64,000 nucleotides of DNA from Cytobacillus solani (GCF_001420595.1 NZ_LJIX01000006.1:2153650-2217649); one strand, 5' to 3'; positions 1-8,896 are shown, numbered from the stretch's first letter. Notes: generated by a model from the sequence alone, not told the origin. Program-made: numbers and translations.

Positions 1-119
1 TTATTTATATTATGAGTTTTTACCTGAAACAGAAAAAATGGGTTTTAATCGAAACACGTCATATTTTTATGAAACATATAATTAAGAGTAAAGCACCTAA
101 ATATCCAGGAGGGAGAATT

Positions 120-302
120 TTGATAAAAAAACAGATAATAAAAATTCAAAAGAGATCTTTTGAATCGCAACAATCTCCGGAATCCATACCCTATATGGGA
201 CATAAGATCAAATCCAATACCATACCAGGAGGAGTGAATCCTATAAAACAGAAATATAAAAACGGTGGCTGTGGTTGTGGAAGAAACCAAAAAAAGTCGT
301 AG
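120..302 (+). CDS. small basic protein with Cys/Gly tail, unknown function
   Basis: A 60-residue open frame. I start it at TTG 120 because AGGAGGG at 107-113 lies 6 bases upstream; the frame stays open to ATG 12, but no ribosome site precedes that codon. The protein is Lys-rich and ends in GGCGCGRNQKKS. The segment PGGVNPIKQK echoes PGGRILIKKQ just upstream of the chosen start, so the region may carry a short internal duplication. No signal peptide or membrane segment is visible. A terminator follows at 331-379. I do not recognise the family; a spore-associated peptide is only a guess from the small Cys/Gly composition. Confidence 0.5.
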   Translation: MIKKQIIKIQKRSFESQQSPESIPYMGHKIKSNTIPGGVNPIKQKYKNGGCGCGRNQKKS

Positions 303-330
303 GTCAAATCAATTTTAAATAAATTCAAGA

Positions 331-379
331 AAAAAAGGCGACTCTAAAATTTCAATAAATTTTATGAGTTGTCTTTTTT
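331..379 (+). terminator. rho-independent terminator
   Basis: The arms AAAAAAGGCGACTC and GAGTTGTCTTTTTT pair with two G-U pairs and end in a T run. It lies 30 bases after the small gene stop. Confidence 0.7.
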
Positions 380-685
380 GAAATAATTGTCTATTTTGTA
401 AACGAGTACATTGTTACAGTTGAATTGCGAAATAATGAGCTCATTTCAGACTATGGAGAACCTTATTCAAAATGATTCAGTGAAAAAGACAAGTCTTACC
501 TCATGTCTTAGTCTAACCCATATAGTAAGAGGGTAGTTGTCTATTGAATCATCCCTATGCCCCCCCTATACATAAATGTCCCTTAGTTAACACCACTATT
601 ATCAGTATGTGCCCCTGTTCATCAATTTGACTTTGGTGTTTTTTCAAAAGCGTAGTAAAATAAAACAAACAAGGAGGGGAACCAA
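380..685. other. intergenic region without a recognisable gene
   Basis: AT-rich spacer that should carry the promoter of the gene at 686. I see no conserved RNA, open frame with a ribosome site, or repeat in it. Confidence 0.5.
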
Positions 686-919
686 ATGAGCGAATGTAAA
701 TTAGATCATTCTCACGATGATGTAAAGGCTAAATACGAGCAGCAAATAAAATTTTTACCAAGTGATACAATCCATTTATTTGAGGAATTTTTTCAAAAAG
801 AACATACTCAAGACATCTTAAATGAAGTCTTCCATCTATTAAAAAAGTACGATCTATCATCAAATGACGAAAAGGAAGAACGTGTCAATCGTTTATATTT
901 AGTATTGAAAAATGTATAA
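686..919 (+). CDS. small acidic helical hypothetical protein
   Basis: A 77-residue protein from ATG 686, preceded by a strong AAGGAGGGG. The sequence is highly charged and predicted helical (FEEFFQKEHTQDILNEVFHLLKKYD), with a His/Cys-containing N-terminus (CKLDHSHDD). There is no signal peptide or transmembrane segment. It has its own terminator at 929-965, so it is monocistronic. It resembles the lineage-specific small cytosolic proteins common in Bacillus; I cannot assign a function. Confidence 0.7.
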   Translation: MSECKLDHSHDDVKAKYEQQIKFLPSDTIHLFEEFFQKEHTQDILNEVFHLLKKYDLSSNDEKEERVNRLYLVLKNV

Positions 920-928
920 GCGATACCT

Positions 929-965
929 ACACCGCTGTGAGAAAGCCTGCTGCGGTGTTTTTTTA
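929..965 (+). terminator. rho-independent terminator
   Basis: ACACCGC (929-935) pairs perfectly with GCGGTGT (952-958), followed by a T-rich tract. Confidence 0.85.
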
Positions 966-1202
966 TGTGTCGGTCTAATTCGTAAAATAAATCTTTATGT
1001 ACGAATGAAAACCTACACGGTGAAATGAAGCAGGCAAGCATTAACATATGTGGTTGATGATTGTAGCTCATAATAGTTTTATTGCCTGAATGAATAGGGA
1101 TAATTAGAATAAATCGGTTTCCGAAACATATACTTGTACAAGAAAACGCATACATATTTTTACTCCATTAGAAATGAATTACTTATTTTAGGAGGAAATA
1201 AA

Positions 1203-2381
1203 ATGCCAAAAACAATGTACAAACTTGATTTAAGTAAACCAATGGAGGAGCAAATTCATCCTGGGCATAATAGATGGCATCCAGATATTCCTGCTGCTTT
1301 CTCTGTTGATCCAGGAACCGCGTTTCGAATGGAATGCCAAGATTGGACGGACGGACAAATTAAAAATAATGATACTCCAAATGATATTAGGGATGTGAAT
1401 TTAGCCCGAGTACATGTTTTAAGTGGTCCCGTTTATGTAAATGGAGTTGAACCAGGAGATCTTTTAGTTGTTGACATATTGGATATTGGTACGTTTCAAG
1501 AATATGAATGGGGCTTTAACGGTATTTTTGCAAAGGAAAATGGCGGGAGCTTTTTAACAGACCATTATCCAGAAGCTGCAAAATCGATATGGGATTTTGA
1601 AGGGATTTACACAACATCAAGACATGTGCCGGGTGTGAAATTTGCTGGAGTCATTCATCCTGGTTTAATTGGTGTTGCTCCTTCACTTGAGCTTTTACAG
1701 AAATGGAATGAACGAGAAAATGAATTAAAGATGACAGATCCTGACCGAGTACCTGCACTTGCCAACACTCCTAACCCTGAAGCAGCTGTACTTGGCACCC
1801 TTAAAGGAGCTGAATTTGACAGAGTAGCAAAAGAGGGAGCAAGAACAGTTCCTCCAAGGGAAAATGGGGGAAACTGCGATATTAAAAATCTATCAAAGGG
1901 TTCAAGAATTTATTTCCCTGTTTTTGTTAAAGGCGCCAAACTTTCAGTAGGTGATCTTCATTTTTCACAAGGGGATGGGGAAATCACTTTTTGCGGTGGA
2001 ATCGAGATGGCAGGCTGGATAGACCTTAAGGTAGATGTCATTAAAGGGGGCATGGAGAAGTATAAAATAAAAGAAAATCCAGTATTCAAACCAGGCCCAG
2101 TTGATCCTCTTTATTCTGATTTCCTCGTTTTTGAAGGAATATCAGTTGATGAAAAGGATGGAAAGCAGCATTATTTAGATGCTAATATCGCTTATAAAAG
2201 AGCATGTTTAAATGCAATTGAATATTTAAAAACATTGGGTTATACAGGGGAGCAGGCATATATGCTATTAAGCACTGCTCCTGTTGAAGGACGAATTAAT
2301 GGAATAGTGGATATTCCAAATGCATGCTGTACAGTTGCGATTCCAACACAAATATTTGATAAAGATATCATGCCGAAATAA
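1203..2381 (+). CDS. fmdA: formamidase (acetamidase/formamidase family)
   Basis: A 392-residue amidohydrolase of the FmdA_AmdA family. Formamidases hydrolyse formamide to formate and ammonia in the cytosol. Family features seen: the N-terminal substrate region HPGHNRWHPDIPA, the metal/substrate core GDLHFSQGDGEITFCGGIEM around residues 260-285, and PNPEAAVLGTL. Length is normal for formamidases (about 390-410). The start is ATG 1203 because TTAGGAGGAAATAAA lies immediately upstream; the longer frame from 1134 has no ribosome site. An FmdB-type zinc ribbon gene follows 21 bases later, the classic fmdAB arrangement. A nitrogen-scavenging role is inferred from the family; I cannot separate formamide from acetamide preference by eye. 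Confidence 0.9.
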   Translation: MPKTMYKLDLSKPMEEQIHPGHNRWHPDIPAAFSVDPGTAFRMECQDWTDGQIKNNDTPNDIRDVNLARVHVLSGPVYVNGVEPGDLLVVDILDIGTFQEYEWGFNGIFAKENGGSFLTDHYPEAAKSIWDFEGIYTTSRHVPGVKFAGVIHPGLIGVAPSLELLQKWNERENELKMTDPDRVPALANTPNPEAAVLGTLKGAEFDRVAKEGARTVPPRENGGNCDIKNLSKGSRIYFPVFVKGAKLSVGDLHFSQGDGEITFCGGIEMAGWIDLKVDVIKGGMEKYKIKENPVFKPGPVDPLYSDFLVFEGISVDEKDGKQHYLDANIAYKRACLNAIEYLKTLGYTGEQAYMLLSTAPVEGRINGIVDIPNACCTVAIPTQIFDKDIMPK

Positions 2382-2402
2382 ATTGTTGGGAGGAGAATTC
2401 TG

Positions 2403-2675
2403 ATGCCCAGTTATACATTTTGCTGCCAAAATTGCGGTGATTTTACATTGTTTTTAAAATCAATGACTGGGAAAAAAGATCGAGCAGCATGCCCAGAATG
2501 TTTAGAAGAATCTACACGAGTGTATCTTCCGCCTAATCTTTTTTCTTATTCAAAAGAACTTCGTACTCGAATTGAAAAAGGAATGGAGCCACGAAGAATG
2601 ACACGTGAGGAATTAGGACCTAGGCAGAAAATAAAAAACAAATCAACTAGCCGTCCTTGGCAAGTTGGAAATTGA
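2403..2675 (+). CDS. fmdB: FmdB-family zinc ribbon protein
   Basis: A 90-residue protein opening with MPSYTFCCQNCG. Cys8-x2-Cys11 and Cys30-x2-Cys33 form the zinc ribbon of the FmdB/CxxC_CXXC_SSSS family. The C-terminal half is basic and unstructured. In Methylophilus, FmdB was proposed to regulate formamidase expression. Here it directly follows the formamidase with a 21-base gap and its own GGGAGGAG site, and the shared terminator at 2688-2712 ends the operon. Regulation of fmdA is inferred from position; direct DNA binding has not been shown for most family members. Confidence 0.85.
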   Translation: MPSYTFCCQNCGDFTLFLKSMTGKKDRAACPECLEESTRVYLPPNLFSYSKELRTRIEKGMEPRRMTREELGPRQKIKNKSTSRPWQVGN

Positions 2676-2687
2676 ATTAGTTTAAAG

Positions 2688-2712
2688 CGGCTGTTTAAAC
2701 GGCCGTTTTTTA
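2688..2712 (+). terminator. rho-independent terminator of fmdAB
   Basis: The near-palindrome CGGCTGTTTAAACGGCCG forms a 7-bp stem with one G-U pair and is followed by TTTTTT. Confidence 0.75.
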
Positions 2713-2826
2713 TATGTTTTTTGAAAACTTTTCTAAAGTAATTCCTATAACAATTGGTTTTTTCGTACTGTATCTCCTAAGGTAATTTAAGTAATTCAAT
2801 AGAAGCCATTTACATTTATTTTTGTT

Positions 2827-3231
2827 TTGGTTTTCATGTGGTCTAAAAATGATTCCTACAAAAATATTGCTAATAATGCATTAATGTCTATGGGAATTAC
2901 ATTGTTTATTCATACTTTAATTAAATTGTTTTATTTTAAACCACGTCCTTTTGTAAAAAATCGTGTCGGTATAATTATTCCATCAAAAATAGATTCTACA
3001 TTTCCAAGTAAACATGCACTGCTAGTATTCGCTATATCAACTTCTATCTTTCTTTATGACCGTTTCCTTGGTTCAATTATGTGGCTGTTATCATTATTGG
3101 CGGGCTTCTCTCGTATTTGGGTAGGGCATCATTACCCATCTGATATAATAGGTATTGCCTTTATTGCATCCATAACCAGCATTATTTTAGATAAAATCTC
3201 TCATTTAAATAATCATTTTATCCGTCAATAG
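2827..3231 (+). pseudogene. 5'-truncated PAP2 phosphatase (BcrC-like undecaprenyl-diphosphatase)
   Basis: The translated segment matches the C-terminal two thirds of BcrC/YwoA-type undecaprenyl-diphosphatases. All three acid-phosphatase motifs are present: K-x6-RP (KLFYFKPRP), PSKH, and SR-x5-H-x3-D (SRIWVGHHYPSD). What is missing is the N-terminal part, about 40 residues including the first membrane helix. The frame runs into a TAG at 2800-2802, and no other upstream frame encodes the missing part. The only starts (TTG 2827, ATG 2836) lack a ribosome site. I read this as a decayed paralogue, although a short active product cannot be excluded. A 19-bp inverted repeat follows. Confidence 0.7.
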
Positions 3232-3276
3232 CATTTAATTCCTAATTGAATTTAAAATGTGCCCACAGATTTTAAT

Positions 3277-3322
3277 CTTCACCTAAAAATGCCCATCACA
3301 ATGTGGGCATTTTTAGGTGAAG
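3277..3322. terminator. perfect 19-bp inverted repeat, bidirectional terminator
   Basis: The left arm 3277-3295 (CTTCACCTAAAAATGCCCA) and right arm 3304-3322 are exact reverse complements with an 8-base loop. It sits between the convergent PAP2 remnant and the minus-strand gene at 3325, so it can terminate both. Confidence 0.8.
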
Positions 3323-3324
3323 AG

Positions 3325-3618
3325 CTATTTATTTGTTAAAGACTTTAGATCAGGTCCTAATTCTTTCGCAATCTCTGCTAAAGCAGGAGCGTTTTGTTTA
3401 TTGCCATTTGCCCCCAATTGAATGCTATTCATAACCTTTTGAATAGGTCGCAACATATTGCTGTTTTGATTTCTTTTTAACCCATATGCAACTGCACTAA
3501 CACCTAGACCTAATAAAGATGCCCAGACTATGCCTTTATTATTTCTTTTTCTGCCAAACATCTTCATAATGTTTTGCTTTCTCATAGTATTGAAAAGCGC
3601 TGCTAGCCAGTTATTCAT
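3325..3618 (-). CDS. small membrane-anchored hypothetical protein
   Basis: A 97-residue protein. I start at the Met 17 codons inside the longest frame because GAGGAAG precedes it on the minus strand. It has a basic N-terminus, one hydrophobic segment (VWASLLGLGVSAVAYGL, about residues 33-49), then a polar tail with QNAPALAEIAKELGPDLKSL. The pattern of basic patch, Gly/Ala helix, then Arg/Asn tail resembles DUF3918-type small Bacillus proteins, but the match is only approximate. It is monocistronic, ending in the 19-bp inverted repeat. Function unknown. Confidence 0.6.
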   Translation of the reverse strand: MNNWLAALFNTMRKQNIMKMFGRKRNNKGIVWASLLGLGVSAVAYGLKRNQNSNMLRPIQKVMNSIQLGANGNKQNAPALAEIAKELGPDLKSLTNK

Positions 3619-3850
3619 TTTCAAGCACTTCCTCTTTAGAGAATTTAGAAATGAATCTTTCACTTCCATTATCTAATATTTGCTTAAAGACGTTTGAAAA
3701 TGCTGACATCTTTTTCATATGGACATAATTTCATAAAACCGGACGAAAACTGCTTGAGAAAAAAATGTAATGAATGAACAGACAAAAGCCCAAATATGAA
3801 AAAGATTCGGAACTATTTTTAAAGTCACGTTAAATTATAATAACAAAGAT

Positions 3851-4417
3851 TTATTTTTCACTCATTGTTTGAACATATTTGGATAATTTATTTATAGACA
3901 TAAATAAATAGCTTGGATTATGGAGCTTAAGTACATTCCAATCAGATGTATTCTTGCTTGATAGAATTTCGATTGGCAAGAAGGAGATTCGTTTAAACCA
4001 TTTATAAATAGGATGAGAAATCTCAAAAATCTCAAATCCAAGCCTTTCACAGCCTTTGTTTAACATTGTAATTCCAATTATCCCTTTGATCTTTTTAGAA
4101 TGAGTATGATTTTGAATATAATTTTCTATTCCAGGTAAAGACATTTGAACGTACTTATAAATCATTTTTGCTTTTCTAATTTCACTGTTAATGTTTTTAA
4201 ATTCCTTTAGCAGTCTAACATTGTGAAGATGAATCTTAACCAATGTATCATTCTTGTTTATTAATGTCCCATCTGAAAGGATAATATTCCTGCCTTTATA
4301 TTTGGTTAACCTAACCCGAAAAATGTTACCCTCCTTACAAGAAGGGTATGTAAGGCGAGTGCATTGAAAATATAAAGGATCGATTATAGACCAAATGGAG
4401 ATAAAAAAATCTCTCAT
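3851..4417 (-). CDS. ykoP: YkoP-family protein
   Basis: A 188-residue protein with the YkoP signature: an N-terminal SIWSIIDPLYFQCTRLTYPS, then a central NIILSDGTLINKNDTLVKIHLHN stretch and GIIGITMLNKGCERLGFEIF. The family occurs in Bacillus, sometimes next to or fused with polysaccharide deacetylase or glycosyltransferase domains; the biochemical role is not established. Start chosen at the second Met (4417), because AAGGAG lies 9 bases upstream of it while the first ATG lacks such a site. No signal peptide. It is transcribed alone and divergently from the DedA gene. Confidence 0.8.
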   Translation of the reverse strand: MRDFFISIWSIIDPLYFQCTRLTYPSCKEGNIFRVRLTKYKGRNIILSDGTLINKNDTLVKIHLHNVRLLKEFKNINSEIRKAKMIYKYVQMSLPGIENYIQNHTHSKKIKGIIGITMLNKGCERLGFEIFEISHPIYKWFKRISFLPIEILSSKNTSDWNVLKLHNPSYLFMSINKLSKYVQTMSEK

Positions 4418-4659
4418 GTTCCTATACTCCTTTTTCATAACCAGTTTTATTTTATTTTTATCAAAAAAAGAAATCTTTACTTATGGTAATTTAGGGCTGA
4501 ATTAGATATAAAAAAAGATATTCGCTTATCTTAGATGTTTATTATTTTTTTCTGTATAAAGTCGAAAAGTAAACAAACTATAATTTTATAGGGTTTAAGG
4601 AAAATCCATCTATCCTCTATTAAATAAATGAATTAAGTAAACAGGAATGGGGAGAGTTT

Positions 4660-5283
4660 ATGGAATTCATTGAACGTTTGTTTGCTCAATATGGATATTT
4701 TGTGTTGTTATTCGGTCTACCCTTGGAATTAATTGCTCTTCCGATACCTCCTGGAAACTCAACACTTGCATACACCGGATATTTATCCCACAAGAATGTT
4801 CTTGACCTACTACCAGCTTTAGCAATGGCATATTCTGGATCGGTTCTAGGTATATCAATTGCGTATGGGATTGGAAAAAAGCTAGGTATGCCTCTTGTCG
4901 AAAAATACGGAAAATGGCTATTCCTGAAACCAGAATATTTAAAGAAAACAAGAATAACTTACGAGAAATATGGGAACAAAATGCTTTTATTTGGTTTCTT
5001 CTTGCCCGGAGTCAGGCAGCTCAACAGCTACTTTGCGGGCATTATTCAAGTACCGTATCGAACCTTTGCATTATATGCCTATACAGGGGCAGCCTTATGG
5101 GTTTCCATATTCATCGGTATCGGTTATGTGTTCGGTAATCAATGGCAGCTAGTTTTTACTTTGATAGAACATTTTATGAAGTTTATCTTAATCATATTAT
5201 GTGGTACGTTAATTATTTTTCTCTTATTAATATGGCCTAGTCGGTTGAAGAAGTGGTTGGACATTCATAAAGGGAAATCGTAG
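4660..5283 (+). CDS. DedA-family membrane protein
   Basis: A 207-residue polytopic protein of the DedA/SNARE-associated (VTT) family. Seen: the N-terminal reentrant region with ELIALPIPPGNSTLAYTGYL, the family motif F-x3-F-x-PGVRQLNSYFAGI near residues 110-125, and three or four clear transmembrane stretches. DedA proteins flip or recycle lipid carriers such as undecaprenyl phosphate or phosphatidylethanolamine in the membrane. GGGGAG precedes ATG 4660. The truncated BcrC-like remnant nearby also belongs to C55-lipid recycling, but no operon link exists. The substrate is not assignable from sequence. Confidence 0.85.
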   Translation: MEFIERLFAQYGYFVLLFGLPLELIALPIPPGNSTLAYTGYLSHKNVLDLLPALAMAYSGSVLGISIAYGIGKKLGMPLVEKYGKWLFLKPEYLKKTRITYEKYGNKMLLFGFFLPGVRQLNSYFAGIIQVPYRTFALYAYTGAALWVSIFIGIGYVFGNQWQLVFTLIEHFMKFILIILCGTLIIFLLLIWPSRLKKWLDIHKGKS

Positions 5284-5751
5284 TAGACTGCCAATGATTC
5301 ATCCCATGCCTCTTCCCTAAATGGTTTATTATATTCAAGCTATGCTTCTTTTTACATTTATTCTTCATTTCACCTTTAATTTAGTACGGAGAAGAATTCT
5401 TATACCCTCCTTTTAAATAAGGAATTTTGGTATATTTAAATTTATCTATTTATGACGCTGAGTAATGTACTATTGGGTATATATCGTCAAAAAATGAGGA
5501 AAGTATCCTTAATATATTTGGATTCAGTAATTGTTATGAAATAAATAAATAAATAAACTCAACGCCTGTGTTTATCGTTACGAAACGAAGGTAACGGTCA
5601 GTTTTAGCGTGGGTTTTTAATCGTTTTACAATTTTTTTTAACTATTAAAATATTATTTTAACTATCTATTTTTTGTGGTAAGATGAATTTATAAAATGTT
5701 ATTAACTTATTTATAAAGAAAACCGACATAAATGTAAGGGAAGTGTCTGAA
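5284..5751. other. long intergenic region with a possible structured leader or terminator
   Basis: About 460 AT-rich bases. The only structure I see is near 5562-5625: an outer ACGC...GCGT and inner CGTTAC...GTAACG pairing followed by GGGTTTTT, plausibly the dedA terminator. No known riboswitch consensus is recognised. Confidence 0.35.
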
Positions 5752-6426
5752 TTGAAGGAATCTCATCAGCCTATTTTTGATTTAGCAATTCGCACAGCCG
5801 ATATGCTTGTGAAAATGTTCGGTTCCCGTTGTGAGGTAGCTGTTCATGATTTTTCTGATCTAAAGAAATCACTCATTCATATTGCAGGGAATGTGACAGG
5901 GAGAGAAATCGGATCTCCGATAACAGACCTTGTCCTAAAGGAATTAGCAAAACAGAAAAGAGATATTGAAGATATTCCTAATTATAAAACGCAATCGAAG
6001 AAAGGGAATATCATGAAATCGGCTACTATTTTTCTGCGTGATCATGAAGACAAAGTAATTGGGGCCTTATGTTTAAATTACGATATCAGCCTACTCATGC
6101 AATTCGGAGGAGAAATTGAAGAATTTATCAACTTTGATGAGCAACAGGCAAAATCAGAGAACTTTTTTACCTCTGTTCAGGATGTGACACATGAAATGGT
6201 TGAACAAGTTCTCCATGGCTTTAAAAAAGCACCTTCTTTAATGAGTTTAGATGAGAAGGTGGAATGTGTTCGCCAGCTTGAAGAGAAAGGGACATTTCTA
6301 ATAAAAGGAGCGACTGATTATGTCGCATCCGTATTAGGTGTCTCTAAGTTTACCGTTTATAATTACTTGCAAAAAATTAGGACAATAAATGAGTTCCAGA
6401 CAGAAGAGCTAGCTGAGCATAAGTAA
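5752..6426 (+). CDS. YheO-type PAS / DauR-like HTH transcriptional regulator
   Basis: A 224-residue regulator. Residues about 1-110 are a YheO-like PAS domain (EVAVHDFSDLKKSLIHIAGNVTGREIGSP), and the C-terminus carries a DauR-like helix-turn-helix (GATDYVASVLGVSKFTVYNYLQKIR). TTG 5752 is preferred over GTG 5743 because AAGGGA lies 10 bases upstream of the TTG but abuts the GTG. In this family the PAS domain is thought to sense small metabolites such as amino acids. sdaAB starts 38 bases downstream, so control of serine deamination is the natural inference. Confidence 0.85.
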   Translation: MKESHQPIFDLAIRTADMLVKMFGSRCEVAVHDFSDLKKSLIHIAGNVTGREIGSPITDLVLKELAKQKRDIEDIPNYKTQSKKGNIMKSATIFLRDHEDKVIGALCLNYDISLLMQFGGEIEEFINFDEQQAKSENFFTSVQDVTHEMVEQVLHGFKKAPSLMSLDEKVECVRQLEEKGTFLIKGATDYVASVLGVSKFTVYNYLQKIRTINEFQTEELAEHK

Positions 6427-6464
6427 TCATCATTCATTCAATTATAAATAAAGGAGCTTATGAA

Positions 6465-7127
6465 ATGAAATATAGATCAGCTTTTGACATCATTGGACCT
6501 GTTATGATCGGTCCTTCCAGCTCTCATACAGCAGGTGCGGCGAGGATTGGCCGTGTTGCCAGAACATTATTCAACCGTTTGCCGAAGAAAGCAGTAATAT
6601 CCTTATATGGTTCTTTTGCAAAAACTTACAAAGGACATGGAACAGATGTGGCAATCGTCGGCGGGTTATTAGATTTTGATACATTTGATGAGCGCATTCC
6701 AACTTCTCTTCAGCTAGCTGAGGAAGCAGGCATGGAAGTTGTTTTTCAGGTAGAAGATACAGTGACAGAACATCCGAATACGGTTCGGATTAATTTATAT
6801 GATAACCAAGGTGATTTAGAGGTTGTTGGAATTTCAATTGGCGGTGGAACCATTGAAATAACAGAGCTAAATTCCTTTGAATTGAAATTATCTGGTGAAC
6901 ATCCTGCTATACTTGTTGTTCATAATGATCAGTTTGGCGTGATTTCAGCTGTTACTCAAATATTAGCGAATCATGAAATTAATATTGGACATATGGAAGT
7001 TTCCCGAAAGGAAAAAGGAAAAATGGCATTAATGGTTATTGAAGTCGACCAAAAAATTGACCAAGAGATCATGACAGAGATTGAAAAGCTGCCAAATGTA
7101 ACACAGACGATTAGAATGGTTGACTAA
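6465..7127 (+). CDS. sdaAB: L-serine ammonia-lyase, iron-sulfur-dependent, beta subunit
   Basis: A 220-residue subunit of the two-chain L-serine dehydratase that converts L-serine to pyruvate and ammonia. Residues 1-145 contain the SDH beta fold with IGPSSSHTAGAARIGR, which holds the Ser/His residues near the active site. Residues 150-220 form an ACT regulatory domain (AILVVHNDQFGVISAVTQILANHEINI). AAAGGAG precedes ATG 6465. The alpha subunit lies downstream beyond an interspersed repeat. Confidence 0.95.
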   Translation: MKYRSAFDIIGPVMIGPSSSHTAGAARIGRVARTLFNRLPKKAVISLYGSFAKTYKGHGTDVAIVGGLLDFDTFDERIPTSLQLAEEAGMEVVFQVEDTVTEHPNTVRINLYDNQGDLEVVGISIGGGTIEITELNSFELKLSGEHPAILVVHNDQFGVISAVTQILANHEINIGHMEVSRKEKGKMALMVIEVDQKIDQEIMTEIEKLPNVTQTIRMVD

Positions 7128-7129
7128 GA

Positions 7130-7276
7130 AAAGCGCAAGCACCTTGATCATCGCCGTACAAACGCAGAAGGTCTCCGTCTGAGATAAAGGAAACACGGTG
7201 AGCGAGAGCGAACCGATGTTGACTTATCGTAGGGAGGGGGTCTGAAGTTTGATAGGCGATAGGACGCTTGCGCTAG
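7130..7276. repeat. interspersed repeat element between sdaAB and sdaAA
   Basis: A 147-bp non-coding block bounded by the perfect inverted repeat AGCGCAAGC (7132-7140) and GCTTGCGCT (7266-7274). Its GC content is higher than the flanks, and it has internal text (GTGAGCGAGAGCGAACCGA, TTGACTTATCGTAGGGAGG) that I recall as dispersed in Bacillaceae genomes. It interrupts an otherwise tight operon. Confidence 0.7.
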
Positions 7277-7326
7277 ACAATTCTCTAACTCCAGAATGAA
7301 AGCAGCCAAGAATTAGGGGTGAAATC

Positions 7327-8205
7327 ATGTTATTCAGAAACGTAGCGGAGCTTGTTGAACTTGCAGAAAGTAAACAAGTGAAAATAGCAGAAATTATGAT
7401 TCAGCAGGAAATTGAAGTGACAGGTCTATCAAGAGAAGAGATCATTGCAAAAATGGATCGAAACCTAACTGTGATGGAACAAGCAGTAGAACGAGGATTG
7501 AACGGTGTTACCTCTGTTTCCGGTTTAACAGGAGGGGATGCAGTCCTTCTGCAGAAATACATTCAAAGTGGAAAAGCTTTATCTGGAAATATCTTATTGG
7601 ATGCGGTAAGCAAAGCGGTTGCAACAAATGAAGTCAATGCTGCCATGGGTACAATATGCGCAACACCAACTGCTGGTTCAGCTGGAGTTGTTCCAGGTAC
7701 ATTATTTGCCGTGAAAGAAGTATTAAACCCTACAAGAATGGAAATGATTGAATTCTTATTCACTTCCGCAGCCTTTGGATTTGTTGTAGCGAATAATGCG
7801 TCCATATCAGGAGCTGCTGGCGGTTGTCAGGCTGAGGTGGGATCTGCAAGTGGAATGGCTGCTGCTTCGATTGTTGAGCTGGCTGGCGGGACACCGCGCC
7901 AAGCAGCTGAAGCGATGGCGATTACATTGAAAAATATGCTAGGTCTTGTTTGCGACCCTGTTGCTGGATTAGTGGAAGTTCCTTGTGTAAAAAGAAATGC
8001 CATGGGTGCTTCTAATGCGATGACGGCTGCCGATATGGCTTTAGCAGGGATTACAAGCCGAATTCCATGTGATGAAGTCATACATGCGATGTTCCTTATT
8101 GGGCAATCAATGCCGTCTGCACTTAGGGAGACCGCAGAAGGTGGACTTGCTGCCACACCTACCGGAAGAAGGCTGGAAGCTGAAATTTTTGAAAAGAAAA
8201 ATTAG
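7327..8205 (+). CDS. sdaAA: L-serine ammonia-lyase, iron-sulfur-dependent, alpha subunit
   Basis: A 292-residue catalytic subunit carrying the oxygen-labile [4Fe-4S] cluster. The conserved cysteines are visible in ICATPTAGSAGVVPG, GGCQAEVGSASG and LGLVCDPVAGLVEVPC. Together with SdaAB it deaminates L-serine to pyruvate. AGGGGTGAAATC precedes ATG 7327. A strong terminator follows at 8219-8257, closing a regulator-sdaAB-sdaAA unit. Confidence 0.95.
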   Translation: MLFRNVAELVELAESKQVKIAEIMIQQEIEVTGLSREEIIAKMDRNLTVMEQAVERGLNGVTSVSGLTGGDAVLLQKYIQSGKALSGNILLDAVSKAVATNEVNAAMGTICATPTAGSAGVVPGTLFAVKEVLNPTRMEMIEFLFTSAAFGFVVANNASISGAAGGCQAEVGSASGMAAASIVELAGGTPRQAAEAMAITLKNMLGLVCDPVAGLVEVPCVKRNAMGASNAMTAADMALAGITSRIPCDEVIHAMFLIGQSMPSALRETAEGGLAATPTGRRLEAEIFEKKN

Positions 8206-8218
8206 CTGTACATTTAAT

Positions 8219-8257
8219 GCCTGGATCCTGATTAAAAAAGGATTTAGGCTTTTTCTT
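8219..8257 (+). terminator. terminator of the serine deaminase genes
   Basis: GCCTGGATCCT pairs with AGGATTTAGGC (11 bp with two G-U pairs), followed by TTTTTCTTT. The rest of 8258-8509 shows nothing recognisable. Confidence 0.75.
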
Positions 8258-8509
8258 TGTAAAAAGTAAATGATCGGTTGATGACCTGTACAAGCATTTA
8301 TGACGGGAAGAATAACCAGCGCAGAGAAGAAGGTAGAATGATATTTACATGATTGGTTGTTAGTAGCCAATTATTACTTGCTTATTTATCAACAATTAAT
8401 ATTTCCATAAATTTCATAGAAGATTAAAAAAAGTGTAAATAAATATACACAGATTCCTTATAGGAACAATGATAATATAAAATTACCAAAAAAATAGGGA
8501 GCGATACTT

Positions 8510-8881
8510 ATGGAGGAGATACTAAAGCAGATATTATCTGGCATGAATGAAATGAAGAATGATATAGCTGAAATCGGAAAAAACATTAAAACAGTTGAAC
8601 ATAGGCTGGACCGCTTAGAAAAAATGGACAGCATTGAACATAGAGTAGAAGTGAATCAAATTGACTTGACTGACATTAAGGAGATATTGGAGAAAATGGA
8701 TTCATTCCAAACAGATGTCCTTAAAGACTTTTTCCAAATCTTTAAAGGCAATTCATTTAATAAAGTCCTTCAAGAAGAATTAAATTTAATCAATCAGCGT
8801 TTAGATGCACAATTAACGAAAATTGCAAAAAATGAAGAAGCAATCTTAATGATTGAAGGGAAAAATAATAAAGTTAGCTAA
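8510..8881 (+). CDS. coiled-coil hypothetical protein
   Basis: A 123-residue protein that is almost entirely heptad-like: residues 1-60 (ILSGMNEMKNDIAEIGKNI, HRLDRLEKMDSIEHRVEV) and again after a short FFQIFKGNSF linker. No Cys, signal peptide or membrane segment. GGGAGCG precedes ATG 8510 and a terminator follows. This resembles Bacillus small coiled-coil proteins of unknown role. It stands alone, so context adds nothing. Confidence 0.75.
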   Translation: MEEILKQILSGMNEMKNDIAEIGKNIKTVEHRLDRLEKMDSIEHRVEVNQIDLTDIKEILEKMDSFQTDVLKDFFQIFKGNSFNKVLQEELNLINQRLDAQLTKIAKNEEAILMIEGKNNKVS

Positions 8882-8896
8882 ACTATGCATAATCAC

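Noticed and set aside
7140-7270. Possible tRNA or structured RNA in the GC-richer block between the sda genes
   Set aside because: No cloverleaf, no GGTTCGA-type T loop; better explained as a dispersed repeat.
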